DNA of 64,000 bases from Auricularia sp. M13. Its lineage: Eukaryota; Basidiomycota; Agaricomycetes; Auriculariales; Auriculariaceae. This document shows positions 12,053-23,383 of this stretch, one piece after another (the first letter of the stretch is position 1; each line of letters starts with the position of its first letter). Location: the NCBI GenBank assembly GCA_037042915.1, contig CM073200.1:2104832-2168831 (forward strand), written 5' to 3'. The notes under the pieces were generated by a model. The model was not told the DNA's origin. It made no database searches and saw only the letters and a program-made list of their open reading frames with translations. The translations under genes and the position numbers were made by a program.

Positions 12053-12990
12053 ACGAACACGAAGACGTGCTGCGCGAATGATCCACTGATCTGCTTGAAA
12101 GGGAAATATGAATGGACAAGAGTGGCTTCGAATGCGGTGCTGGATCCCTAGATCAAGAATAATAATCTGTGCTTTGCCAGGCATCCTCTCAGTTTCTCGA
12201 GGAAATAAGGGCGCGGGTAATGGCCTATCCGCATGCTTATTCTCAAGAGCTACAAATCAGTCTAGTGAAATGCCTTGGGAACGATAAAAGCTCACCTGCT
12301 GTCGCTCCGGACCCGCCTGCTGAAGGTTCTAATGCAAATAAGTACCACGCATTCCATCCGCAGTCCGATGTCGGGCAAAGCGAAAGACGATGCCTAAGGA
12401 CGGATTTCCGAACAGTCGATCGTAGTCTGCCAGTCTTCGATGATAGATGTTGATGGTACGGATACAGTACCTAGGATCCAGATAGAGCAGGTGACTGGAC
12501 GTCTTGCAACCCGACATGAAATGCGGCGGCGAATGGGCGCGTAAGCACGTTTTTTTGGCGGCCGCACAAGGGAGAAGCGCAACCCGGCAAGTAAACCTTT
12601 CAACATAGTGATAGAAGAGCAGCTGGTACCCCTGAGGCTGAAGCCTAGTCTGTCATGCCCAAGCAAGAAAAATAATTGGCTCGGTCGATGCGAGGTGCAC
12701 GATAACTGAGCACAACCTTTGCGAAGATATGGCCGGGCATAGCTTGGGCATAGCTAGCGATTGAAGGGCTAATGATAGGCAGTGGCGGGTAGAAATCTCA
12801 AGACCTGACTTGATAAGGATGGGCAAGGCCTCCGGCATACTGGCTGTGCTGCTCCAAGAGAAGGAAGAAGATGAGGCTGGCGGAGCTTGAAGCGTGTTTT
12901 CATACTTAGTCTCAAGTTGTAAGGAATGTCTCGGGGGTTGTTTGATTGTAGAATAAATAAGTGCAGTACATCCAATCGGTTCTTTCGTCA
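12053..12990. other. Intergenic region without a supported gene
   Basis: About 0.9 kb between the fungalysin promoter and the 3' end of the hydrolase gene. Short open frames show no motif or signal peptide. AT content is higher than in the flanking genes. No repeat or RNA gene was recognised. Confidence 0.5.
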
Positions 12991-13941
12991 TTATACAGCT
13001 GTCTTCGCCTGGTGCGCATTGTGCTTGGCCACCTCCTCCTCCGGGACGAGTTCCGACAAGACCTCCTCGAGATAGTCACCGGCCGAAACATGGTTGGTGT
13101 CATATTCCTTGTATTCGCAGTGCGGTAGGCGCGCGATCATGTACCTGATCATGGGTGCAGGGGCGAATGTATCCTTAGCGCCATGCCACACCTTGACGTT
13201 GTGGAAGGTGACGTCCTCGAACTTGAAACCCCAGTCGGTGGCGATGAGCAACTGGGTCTCGCGCACGAAGCCTCGCGAGCCCTGGGCGAAGCCTTCGAAG
13301 GCCAGGCGGAGGAGGCGCTCTCGCCGCTGAGCTGTCGTCAGCGTCTCAACCTCGGCATCCTTCTTGGGATTCCTGGCGTCCAGGCTTTCGATCCAGGCGT
13401 CGATTCGCTTCGTCACAGGGCGGGTGTTGACCAGCCACTTGGCCATGCCCACGAACAGATCGAAGACGACGCGGACGGCGGACGGCCAGTAGGTCACTGC
13501 GGTCGCGAGCATGCGGCGGCCGCGCGACATGTACTGTCTGCCGGCCGCCCAGGGCGGGCCGCTGGCGAAGAGGCCGGCGGCGGAGAGCATGCTGGGTGGC
13601 AGGGCGTGGGCACAGGCGAGGGCGAAGGGCCCTCCGCCGGAGATGCCGAGGACGGCGAAGCGCGGGATGTGCAGCTGGGCGGCGAAGGACTGGACGTCGG
13701 CGGGCCAGTCTGTGATGCGGCGCTGGGGCTGGAAGGTGGAGAGCCCGAAGCCGGGCCTGTCGAGGGCGAGGATGCGGAGGCCCCTCCTGCGCGCTATGCC
13801 GTCCATGCCGCGGGCTTCCAGTCGCGACGAGGGGAAGCCGTGGAAGAACAGAACGGGATAGCCATCGGGCAGGCCGTACTCGGCGTACCCGAGCACCCGT
13901 CCGTCTGCAAGTGGGACCGTCTGGCTGTCCCGGGCGGCCAT
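12991..13941 (-). CDS. Alpha/beta hydrolase
   Basis: A single-exon alpha/beta-hydrolase-fold protein. The preferred start (13941) gives MAARDSQTVPLADGRVLGYA. An in-frame ATG at 14019 would add 26 hydrophobic/basic residues. Visible family elements are the oxyanion segment VLFFHGFPSSR, the strand LRILALDRPGFGLS, the nucleophile elbow LGISGGGPFALA (catalytic Ser in GxSxG), the acid in HGAKDTFAP and the histidine in DTNHVSAGD near the C-terminus. No signal peptide from the chosen start. Substrate unknown; relatives include epoxide-hydrolase-like and lipase-like enzymes. It is divergent from the SLD3-like gene, leaving only 175 bases for both promoters. Confidence 0.92.
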   Translation of the reverse strand: MAARDSQTVPLADGRVLGYAEYGLPDGYPVLFFHGFPSSRLEARGMDGIARRRGLRILALDRPGFGLSTFQPQRRITDWPADVQSFAAQLHIPRFAVLGISGGGPFALACAHALPPSMLSAAGLFASGPPWAAGRQYMSRGRRMLATAVTYWPSAVRVVFDLFVGMAKWLVNTRPVTKRIDAWIESLDARNPKKDAEVETLTTAQRRERLLRLAFEGFAQGSRGFVRETQLLIATDWGFKFEDVTFHNVKVWHGAKDTFAPAPMIRYMIARLPHCEYKEYDTNHVSAGDYLEEVLSELVPEEEVAKHNAHQAKTAV

Positions 13942-14116
13942 TGTGGTTAGCTGTCGTGAGATGGGTGGGTTGAGGAAAGAGACGGGTGCCCTCCGTAGCA
14001 TGAAGAGAGCAACGACCATCCCGAGATCACCCGAGGCTATATGGCGGAGTTTGAAGCGCGTCACCCGTCACGGGCCGCAACTCCGCCACTTGCTCTCCCC
14101 AGTTTCAATTTGCAGG

Positions 14117-15691
14117 ATGGCTGCAGCGGTCTGCTTCGAGCCGACGCTGTACACCCTCCAGCGCACGTGCCCCATTGCCTGGCCCGCTACCATGGCCGTC
14201 AACGCCGGCGCCAGTTTCGCCCGTCCGCCGCTGCCGCCGACGACAGAGTCGGCAGTAGCCTTCGCGCGTCGGCGGTGTTCCGAAACGCTCTGGTTGCCCG
14301 AGGTGCGCATGCTTGGAGGCATAGGGTCCTCTTGCTGACGGCCTGCTCAGACGGTCATGTCTGCCCTGGATCTCGTCCGGGCCCTGCGCCGACCAGAGCT
14401 CTACACCCACGACGTGCTCGACGCCCTGCTCGGCTCTGCGCGCGCCATTCAGGAACGGTACCACGACGTCCTTCCGCGCCTGCTCGACGGCGACAACGCG
14501 GACGAGCAGCAGGAGGACCCCCTATTCTGGACGGCGTGGAAGAACGCGCCAGAGGACACCGCCGTCCGCGACTTTCTCGAAAAGCACGAGCAGCGAGAGT
14601 GCGTACTGCAGACGGCGCGAGTCTCAATCTCATCTCGTTCATCGCAGGGTCCAGATCCAAGTGCTGCTGCACATGCTCAATCTTACTCTGCCGCCTGCGC
14701 CGTCGCCCCCGCAGCCCACGGCCTCGTCAAGTCGCAAACGCAAAAGATCAAGCCCGCGTAAACCACCGACGGCCGACCACGGCCTCCCTTCCGTGGACGT
14801 CCGCCTCGAGTTCTTCATGGACAAGCTCAGCATGTGGCAGCTGACAGCCGCGCTCACTGCACCACCCGTCGACGATGCCCCGAAACAAAAGGACTGGGCC
14901 CAGCGCTTCTGCGAGGACGTCGTCGAACCTCTGTACGCGTGCTCAGTATAATTGCGTGTCGTGGCTCACATGATGCGTAGGTTTAGCGACGCCTTACCGG
15001 ACCAGTGCGCGCTGCTGCGTAGTAAACTCTTCCGCGAGCACGTCCCGCGAGGCACAGCCAGTCCCTCGCGCTCGCCGTCGCCCGTGCTGTCGCGTGCCAC
15101 CTCCCGCGGACCCGAACGCGCTCCGTCGCCGCTGTCCCTGGGCGACTTGAAGCGCGAACACTCTCGAGGCCCGAGTGCCGAGCCCGACGCGAATCGCGCC
15201 CGGAGCAGGAGCCGCAGCCTCTCGATCACCGTGGACGAGATGGCCTCAAAGGGCGCAAGTCGCGGTGGCATCGTCACCAGCCGCGCGCTGTTCCGCAACC
15301 AGGCCGTGCCCGTGCGCACCCACAGTGCAGGGAGCGGGCTCGGTGCGTCGAAGAAAACCAAGGACCAGCCTGACAAACTTTCTGGTGCGTATACAATCCC
15401 TCACTTTCCCGCTGCCGGAATAAGAGACTCACGGGGTCCTTCGCAGTGCCGCGAGGTCCATTCGCCAAGACCAAGAGCGCACCTTTACTTCCAACATCCA
15501 CGACAATGACAACAACCATAACAACCCTCGTCCCCGACACGCCGGTAAAGCAGGAGAGTCCCGAAGCGAGGCGCTGGTTCGTGCCCGAGTCGCCAGACCA
15601 GCGGGCCCATCTGGTGACCTCTTCGCCGGACACGGACGGGGTGGGGATCGTGCTCGAGACGCCCACGAAGAAGCCTGTACGGAGGCGCTGA
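14117..15691 (+). CDS. SLD3-like DNA replication initiation regulator
   Basis: Five exons: 14117-14301, from about 14350, then from about 14648, 14992 and 15447. Key segments are VQIQVLLHMLNLTLPP, the conserved LEFFMDKLSMWQL near 14808-14846 and FCEDVVEPLF joined across an intron to SDALPDQCALLRSKLF. This order (helix with VQIQ, LxDKLxxWQ, FCxxVVEPxF, LPxQ) matches what is known of fungal Sld3/Treslin proteins, which bring Cdc45 to the replicative helicase when phosphorylated by CDK. The tail is rich in Ser-Pro and Ser-Arg (SPSRSPSPVLSRATSRG, TPVKQESPE, LETPTKKP), as expected for a CDK-regulated nuclear protein. Family assignment rests on remembered motifs, hence moderate confidence. Confidence 0.75.
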
Positions 15692-15946
15692 GCATCGTTT
15701 TCTGTCTGTTGACGCGTGCGTGTACTATACTACTGGGATACATATTACGTTGAGTGCTGTCAGATCTCTTCTCCGCGCCATCAATATCTGGACCCTGTCT
15801 CTCTCCTTGCAATTCTTCTTGAACCTGCACATCTTGCGCACCGTTACAAGCATGGTCGCCCTCTTGCGGTTATCGCGTCGCGCCAGTGGGGTGCCAATTG
15901 CACGCGATGACGTCGGCAATTCTCAACATTTTTCGCCTCAACCACG

Positions 15947-17471
15947 ATGTCGAGCACATTCCGCGATATCGGACCTGAAATCGTCCTGGACGTCACGTAC
16001 GCTGAGCTCTATGCAGCTGGCCAGCCTGAGGGCGGTAAAACGCACGTCTACGTGCCCTTCTTCCCCAGCACGGCGGTCGACCTCTCGGATGCCTGCCCCC
16101 GCGTCAAAGTGCGTTCATTTCAAGAGCCTGGCCGCATATATTGACGAAAGAAAAATGCAGAAATACATGTACCACGACACGCACATTGACGACAACTCGA
16201 CGGCCGAAGAAATCGAAGAGTACCGCGTCGCGGCGTCCGCGAAATATCTGGGTCTCCTGGGCCAGCGCCTGGCTTTTACGGCGGGCAACATGCCGCTCGT
16301 CGTGTTTGCCCACCCCAACTCGCCCGACGGGAACCGGCCCAGCGTCGAGCGCACGTTCAACCGCCTCGTCGAAGCGCAGCGCCCGACGCTCCGCCACGTG
16401 CCGGGCCCCGCGGACGTGCGGCTCGCGCCCGACGAGGTGCTGGCGGTGACGGTCCCGCTGGACACGCTCGACGCGCTCCCGCACGCGGTGGACCCGGAGG
16501 CGCACTACGAGCTGCTGTCCAAGCGCGCGCTCGCAGTCTCGGGCCTCTGCACGCCGCGCGCGACGCTGCTCGACCTCGTCCCGGGCGCATGGCGCGCGTC
16601 CCACGCGCCGCGGACGGTCGCCGTCGTCGAGTCCGACGCGACCGTGCCGGTGCGCACGCGCATGGTCGCCACGGCCGACGGCGCGCCGCCGCCGGGCACC
16701 GTCGACCTCGCGGCGTACATCCGCGCGCGCGCGCTGCCGTTCGTCGTCAAGCTGCAGCAGTCCGTCTCCGGCGCCGGGACGTGGCTCGTCACCACGCCCG
16801 CGGCGCAGCGGCGCGCGGCGGACGAGGTGCCGCGCATCGTCGCGCACTACCTCCCGCAGGTCGAGCGCAGCGGCGAGCACCTCCGGCCGTGCAGCCTCAT
16901 CGTCACGGACTTCGTGGCGGACGTCGCGGCCACGCTCTCGCTCGCGCTGTTTGTGCAGCACGGGGGCAGCCCCGTCTTCCTCGGGAGCACGGAGCAGGAG
17001 ATGGACGAGGGCCGCTGGACGGGCGGGCGCGTGCGCTACAGCGCGCAGCCGACCCTGCAGAAGCGGCTGGACCGCACCATGCGCGAGATCGCACGCTTCC
17101 TCTGGGCGCGTGGGTACTACGGCCCCGTGGGGGCTGACATCCTCGAGGACAAACAGGGCAACCAGTGGGTCGTCGACCTCAACGTCCGCACGCCGTCCTC
17201 GCTCGTCCTCACCGTCCTGCGCACCCACTTCGCGGTCCAGCGCGGCATGGACGTCGCACAGCTCATGCCCTCCCTGAGACCGAAGATGGACCGCGACGAA
17301 TTCGTGGCTGCCCTGGAGGACGCGTTTAGAGACGGCAGCATCATCATTCTCGCGTGGGTGGAAAACGGCAAGGGTGGTGCGCATTATGCGAGCGTCATCG
17401 TGGGTGCTGAGAACGACGAGAAGCTGGCCAAGCTCACGGATCGCGTCTGTGCCTTGTGCCCAGATGAATGA
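15947..17471 (+). CDS. ATP-grasp domain protein (solid-culture-type), with a frame break
   Basis: The main frame reads SLAAYIDERKMQKYMYHDTH, VPLDTLDALPHAVDPEAHYE, the ATP-grasp lysine segment RALPFVVKLQQSVSGAGTWL, then SLIVTDFVADVAATLSLALF and the metal-binding end VGADILEDKQGNQWVVDLNV (Asp and Asn ligands). Fungal relatives are annotated as solid-state-culture-specific ATP-grasp proteins; the reaction is unknown but would join a carboxylate to an amine or thiol using ATP. The N-terminus from 15947 (MSSTFRDIGPEIVLDVTYAE to DACPRVK) is in another frame. The switch is at about 16107-16112 in an AAA run. Reading two As would give VKCVHFKSLAAYI. The only GT-AG pair there is 16 bases, too short for an intron. 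Confidence 0.82.
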
Positions 17472-17783
17472 ACTGCTTGCTGCGCGTGCAATGAGGCTGC
17501 ATCCATTGTATTGATATTTCTTGGCGTCATTCTCGTCCCCATCGATGGTATTCTCACGCAGTAGTCCTAACAGAGCCGTCCGTGTTTGTCGTGTACAATA
17601 GCAACCACTATAGCAAGAACCATGAGGTTGATATGCAAGCAGAGATGAAAAGGCACGCACGCAAAAACAATGAATTTCGTACTCGCACATGTATAGACCT
17701 CTTCTAGTACAACCGGACAAACAGGAGTGCATATTCGTGATTCGCGATGAAATTCGACGGGCAGGATCACCGGCGCGCCTGAG

Positions 17784-19747
17784 CTAGGCCTTGCCGTTGA
17801 CAGTACCGACGTCTGCGGATGCTTGGTTTTTGAAGTGGCCGCCGATGCCCAGCAGCAAAAGGCCGGCGGCCTGGTCGTCGATCGTCTGCGAGCGGGCGCG
17901 CTCTGCGTGTCGGTTCGACTTGGGCGGGGGCATCGATGTCTTGGACGACGTCGTGACCGGGCGGCGGTCGTCTTCCTCCTCCTCCTCGTACGCAACGGGC
18001 TCGTCGTCTTCGGTGTCGGAGCCGGACTTGCGGCGCGGCTTCTTCTTGGGCTGCTTGCCGTTTACCGGCGAGACGTCCTTCTTCGTCTCAGGCAGGGGAC
18101 GCTTGGACGGCAGCGTCGGCTCCGGCGTGGGCGGCGAGTCGCGCTTGCCATCGAGGCGCGTCACGCTGCCGCGGCCCACGCGCTGCTTGTGGCGCGAATG
18201 AAGTTTCGAGCCGCATCGAGACAGGTGCTCCATCGCGCGTCAGTTTGTGCGAGTGGATTTCCAAACGGAGGCCGCGGCGCGCTTACATTCGTCAATTCAG
18301 TGCTCTGCTTGAGAGCCGGGTGCCTGGGCCGTGTGAGCGCGCGCGGCGGGCGGGTGCGCAGGGGAGTTTTCAGGACGTACTGTTTGGAGGGGTACACAGC
18401 GAATACGCCTCCCCAACATTCGGCAAGAAGGGGGGCCTTCTTGTGCTCGGCCAGTGTGCTTGCGAAGAAGCGATATTAACGGTAAGCACATGCGTCGCGA
18501 AGCGGGGAACCTACTGGTCGATATGCATTGCAGTGTATTTGAGCATGAAGCTGGCCCGCTGTGGTCAAACATCGGCGGCGGCGCGCGACCGGATAGCACG
18601 CACTGCCCAGTCAAACGGACTTGCAATTCCTGCAACAGCAGCCGTTTAGGAAGCGGTGCCAGCGGCTGCAGAGCGACAGACCGAGAACACGAAGTACAGC
18701 ACTTTCTTGGCGCTGCCTCTGATGTCTGGGACCGCGGTCACGTTCTGATGTCTCTCGCCGTGCAGCTGAAGCGGCAGCGCCGCATCTCGGGTGAGCGGGA
18801 TGCGGGGCTGCCTGGGGAGGTTGTCCGGGGGATATGTGTTTGCACAGGCCAGTGGGCGGCCCGCGTCTTGAACAGCAGCCGCGGACTATAGTCAGCCAGG
18901 AGCAGCCGACGGGAACGGCGAGGACCCGATTACCTGGGGCGCCTATGGGCTGGATCGGGGTCGGGGGCGGGCGACCGCTTTGTCGCTATGAGCTGTGTGG
19001 CAGGCAAGAGTCGTCAGCATCACGCACTCGGGATAGATGCGGGGATCGTGGTCAAAGTCGGCGTTGTAGGGGAAGAGCTCGGCGTAGCAGACGAGGCCGG
19101 GGAGGAAGATATCACTGCGATCGATGGGCGTCAGTTCGAAGCTGCAGGGTGAGAATGTAGCGCAGGGGCGGGCGGGGAACGCAGCGTTGCAGTCTCGATT
19201 GGTTGAGTTGAGGCCGTGGGGGTATAATGCGGCCGCGACACGTCAAACGAGAGCAGGATGCGTGCGCAACGACTTGATGGCAATATAACTTGCCTCACGT
19301 CTAGCTCGACCCTCCTCTCGCCCGGTGTGTCGTAGTCGAATATTTCGATCATTCGGACCTGCACAACGGGCGGCGGGTCCACAGGCCGCGAGTCGCGCTG
19401 TCCGTATCTGCGCACCGTCAGTAACGGCGCCGCTGGGCGCGACAACCACGAGGCGGCCCGCCGGACGCACTTGCGGCCCAGATCAGGCTTCTGCACCTCT
19501 GCGGCGTGTCAGCGGCAGCGGCGGTATCGGCGGGGGGGGGCAGCGGGCTCGCCCTCTATGCATGTTCTGGACGGCGGTCAGCGGCGGCGGCAGCGGCGAC
19601 GGTGGCGGCGAGAACGCACAGGATGGTCTTGCCGGCGTAGGGCCCGTCAAAGTACTGGATGGGGAGGCCGATGGTGCCGTCGTTGAGGACCTGGATGTTG
19701 CCATACTGCGACTGCGAGCGGGGCACCAACCGCCGGGGTGGCGGCAT
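17784..19747 (-). CDS. Velvet-family transcriptional regulator
   Basis: A heavily split gene whose exons, read on the minus strand, give the velvet domain in order: TIGLPIQYFDGPYAGKTI (start ATG 19747), VQKPDLGRK, RDSRPVDPPPVVQVRMIEIF, LPGLVCYAELFPYNADF, KKVLYFVFS, then APLLAECWGGVFAVYPSK and STELT followed by HLSRCGSKLHSRHKQR. Velvet proteins bind DNA through an NF-kB-like fold and control development, sporulation and secondary metabolism in response to light. The C-terminal 130 residues (18215-17784) are basic with a nuclear-localisation-like KKKPRRKSGSDTEDDEP and an acidic EEEEEDD run. About eight short introns. Several junctions in the middle (18650-18760) could not be fixed, so the exact protein is uncertain. 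Confidence 0.82.
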
Positions 19748-20832
19748 GCTGGCTGTCCAGAGGAAGGAAGGGAAGAGAGAGCCTGGGGGCAAACCCAGGG
19801 ATTCGGATGCCGCTCTTCAAATGGGAGCCCGGATCCGGAACGTACCGCCCTTTCCTCCACCCGCTGACTCTCACCCTGCACCCAGAGGGCATATGGCCGG
19901 CCCCTCAGAGAGGCTTTTTTGCGCACTCTACGGGATTGCACTGGTTGTTTGACCCTCGAGGAGAAGAAGTCCGCCGTCATCTGAATTGGGCTGGCATCTC
20001 ATAATGAAAGACACCGAAATCTTAGCCTTCACAGAAATATATAGCATTCCTCTCATCCACAACTCACTGGCCGTCTCCCGCGGGAAACCGGAGTCGCATT
20101 TCTCGAGTGCAGAGTAATAACGCTTATCTCGCAGCCTCCTGGAGGTACTTGTGCTATCCCCAAATCCAATGTCCCCCTCCGGATGAGTCGTATTGACAGA
20201 CGTAGCGACCCTGCAAGGCAAACATGCCGTCTGTGACGCCAGTGTTGACCTCACACGGCCGTAATACTCAGGTTCCATAGCTTCAAGTGGTGCACCTACC
20301 AGATCAAGGTGTTTGGGGTCACTCTTCCTTTCATGCATCTTGAACTTTCTTCAGCCTGGCGCTCGGCGCAGATACGTGCCTGCATCACGGCGTGGACAGG
20401 ACCCCCGACTATGTCTTTAGAGGTTAAATTTTAAATTCCGGACATCGTGATACTGGGGAGCTGAAAATTTTCGGACATTTAAGGGGGTCTGGGGACCGTG
20501 AAACGCACCAAATCGACAATTCTGCACGATCGGCAGGGGTTGTGCCTACCATGCTTGGTGGCAGTCAAGGTACATGTAGTGCGCATGTTTTTGCCTTTCA
20601 CAGTACTCACCAAATGTTATGGGTCGCTCCCCGTCGCGCCAACATGGATCCAGTATGTAACAAATTTAACATCCGATGACATAGTCGGGGGTCCTGCGTG
20701 GACGTGCACTCCTGCGGCGCTAATTATGACATGGCCTCAGAAGGGATGCCACCGCCTGTGGCTAAATTTATGTACAGTGACCGAAGATAAACAGCCCGGT
20801 CTCGTCTCACCGCAGCATACGCTATTACCACC
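19748..20832. other. Intergenic region between velvet and PL14 genes
   Basis: Divergent promoter space of about 1.1 kb. Nothing codes convincingly. An AT-rich patch (GGTTAAATTTTAAATTCC, about 20421-20438) and a nearby AAAATTTTCGG stand out. A minus-strand open frame at 19928-20338 has no recognisable motif. Confidence 0.45.
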
Positions 20833-22279
20833 ATGAACGCTGCTGCCCCGCTCCTTTTTATTACTTCATTAGCGGCCTTCGCCACCGCATACGACGCGGC
20901 GAACCTGTTCCCCATTCCCGTGCGGGCATCATGGACGACCTCCCACGCGGCGTCCGGCCTGCCCGCAGGCGTACTGAAGATCGATCTTAGCGACCAAGGC
21001 GTCAACCTCACGAAGCAGGCAGGCGGCCTGCCTCATGACCTCGTACCAGCGCCGGGGTCCGGTGTCACGGGCGACGCCTGGCGCGCATCGTACCCCAAGG
21101 GCTCTTTCAACCCGAGCGGCGAGCCCAAAGGCGGATTCGGGTTCTACTTTGCAGGCCCAGGCGACATTTGGGACGGCGCCGATCAGATCCTCTTTTCCTA
21201 TGCCGTCTATTTTCCGTCCGACTTCCAGTTCAAGTGAGCTGAGTCCAGCACGCGCCCTCCATGCGCAGCACGGTGACGGCGCACTGCGTAGCATGGGTGG
21301 AAAGCTGCCTGGTCCATGTACGCATATGTCGGTCCATTGAGTTTCTGCCTTCCTGATCGTCGAGGAAGATGGCGGCGAGGACCAGGAAATCGCGTTCGGC
21401 TGCTCGGGCGGGCGCCAGGCGGATCGCGACAAGTGCTTCGACTTGCGGTACGCCCTGCGGATCCATTCTGTCCATGCCACGCTCATCATACTCTCAGGCT
21501 AATGTGGCGGTACGTGTGGAAACCTGGCACCGGGTTGCAGATCGCAAGTTTGACGTTGGTGTGATTGCAGTACTAACGGAGCCGGCGAGATCTACGCCTA
21601 TGTCCCCGAGACAGACGGCAACACCAAGGCGGGCGAAGCATTGGAGGGGACAGTTATTGACGACTCATACGGCATGTCGCTTGCGCGCGGCGCATTCAAC
21701 TTCACAAAAGGGGATTGGACGGTAGTAGCGGAACGCGTCCGTCTCAACACACCGGGCCAAACAGACGGTGAGAGTATCGGCAGGAATGATCGCGTGGCTG
21801 GCTGACGTAGAGCATGAAGGGGAGATTGAGCTTTGGGTAGATGGGAAGAGCGTCATCCACGCGACGGGCCTGACCATCCGCTCCTCGGCAGCGAGCACGT
21901 TCAGAGGCGTACACTGCCAAACGTTCTTCGGCGGTAAGCAGATCAATCTTTTCTTCCCGGAAACTGTTGCCCCCGCTGAGACTCTCTCATAGGCTCTACT
22001 GCCGACTGGGCGTCACCTGTTGACCAGTTTGCGTACTTTGCCGAAATGTCTGGTGCAGTGCTTGCGCCTGGCGCAAGCCCTGCAGACGGCAAAGCTGCGT
22101 TCCCGACCGCAACCAATCAGGGTGGTAACGGAGCTATAGCCCCATCTAACAGTCCAGCCGGAAGTGCGCCTTCCTCTTCTTCTGGTTCTAACGATGGAAC
22201 AGGGACTGCGCCCTTGTCTCCAGGCTTTCAGTTGGTGTTTGCCACTGTTCCCGCATTTGCGTCTCTTTTGTTTTTATGA
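20833..22279 (+). CDS. PL14-like polysaccharide lyase with GPI-type tail
   Basis: Start in a good context (ACCACCATGA). Signal peptide MNAAAPLLFITSLAAFATAY. Spliced exons give the PL14 (alginate/glucuronan-lyase-like) core: DQILFSYAVYFPSDFQFN, MGGKLPGPYGG, FGCSGGRQADRDKCFDLR, LMWR plus TNGAGEIYAYVPE, YGMSLARGAFNFTKGDW, EIELWVDGKSVIHATGL, FRGVHCQTFFGG and SPVDQFAYFAEM. Six introns of about 50-60 bases fit with every frame kept. The C-terminus is Gly/Ser/Thr-rich (SPAGSAPSSSSGSNDG) and ends in a short hydrophobic run (FQLVFATVPAFASLLFL), the pattern of GPI anchoring. Likely role: cleavage of uronate-containing polysaccharide at the cell surface, either the host wall's own glucuronan or an outside substrate. 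Confidence 0.86.
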
Positions 22280-22469
22280 TGCATCATCCGTGTCTCTCTT
22301 ATCATAATGCTGCCATATTTATCTTAGTTACTGAGAGTGTAGAGATGTTTTATACTTGGCATTGTAGAATAAAACGGTTACAAAGTCCGACTGCTTGTTG
22401 CTTGTATACGCGTTTGTTCCGTTCCCACGGCCAGACCCCCTCAACGCCGCGTGTAACGCGTGCTGGCCA

Positions 22470-23383
22470 ATGAAGACGCCCGCTGGCGCTGAGCGCCGCG
22501 CGTCCGGACGCTTCGCGCCCTATCGGCCACCCAGTCCAGGTCCTTCTCGAGAAAGCGTCAGAACTCCTGTCAACGTCGCGCGGCCGCCTGAGCCGCAACC
22601 TGCCCGAACGCCCGTTGAGGAAGACGCCGACCGCCCGGGCTGGCTGGTCGTCTACACCGACGGCGCGTGCACGTTCAACGGCGACGCGGACGCGCGCGCG
22701 GGGGTGGGCGTGTGGTTCGGCGTCGAGGACGCTCGGTGCGCGGCATCGCTTTACTTCTCTTCCGCGTCAGCACTACTTAATTCAAAACGACCGTCGCAGC
22801 AACATCTGCGAGCGCTGCCCCGGGTGGCAGACCAACAACCGCGCGGAACTGGTCGTGCGTGATGACGACGCGTGATCACCGCGCGTTTTTGACTTTTGGC
22901 GTTAGGCTCTCATACGGGCCCTCGAGACGATCGCGGATCTCGCGACGCCGATCCTCCTCAAGACCGATTCGCAGTACTGCATCGACGGTACAGTGCTATC
23001 TATCCAAGCGTTCAGCATCTCTGAATCTCAAGCCTCTCCCGCATTCAGCCGTGCTGACGTGCCCGCTGTGGAAGGAACGCGAGTGGCGCAAAACGGACGG
23101 GACGATCGTGCGCAACTGGCGGCTGGTGCGCTACCTCACGCTGCTCCTCGACCTGCGCGCGTCGCTGGGCCAGCGCGTCGAGCTGCGCAAGGTCGCCGCG
23201 CACAAGGGCGTGCCGGGGAATGAGGCCGCGGACGTGTTGTCCAAAGTGGGCGCGCTGCTGCCCGCGAGACGCGAGCCCGACTGGTTTGCGCTTGGGACGG
23301 AGATTGAGAAGTGTTTCCCGGAGTACTGGGAGGGCGTGGTGGTGAAAGAGGAGGACACCAGCGACGAAACCAGCTTATTATAG
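22470..23383 (+). CDS. Ribonuclease H1
   Basis: Degrades the RNA strand of RNA-DNA hybrids. Start ATG 22470 (MKTPAGAERRASGRFAPY), with a roughly 50-residue Pro/Arg-rich leader, then the RNase H fold: WLVVYTDGACTFNGDADARA (first catalytic Asp), RNICERCPGWQTNNRAEL (second acidic residue), ILLKTDSQYCID (third Asp) and VAAHKGVPGNEAADVLSK (His-Gly-x2-GNE-x2-D). Introns at about 22736-22798, 22850-22903 and 22989-23060, all frame-keeping. The C-terminal 40 residues are acidic and not conserved. No hybrid-binding domain at the N-terminus was recognised. Confidence 0.92.

Noticed and set aside
13183-13950. Plus-strand open frame of 255 residues
   Set aside because: Antisense to the alpha/beta hydrolase, which has the catalytic motifs.
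16111-16126. Possible 16-base GT-AG intron in the ATP-grasp gene
   Set aside because: Too short for any known fungal spliceosomal intron; a one-base frame break explains the data better.
16104-17732. Minus-strand open frame of 542 residues
   Set aside because: Antisense to the ATP-grasp gene; low-complexity Arg/Asp/Glu composition and no motif.
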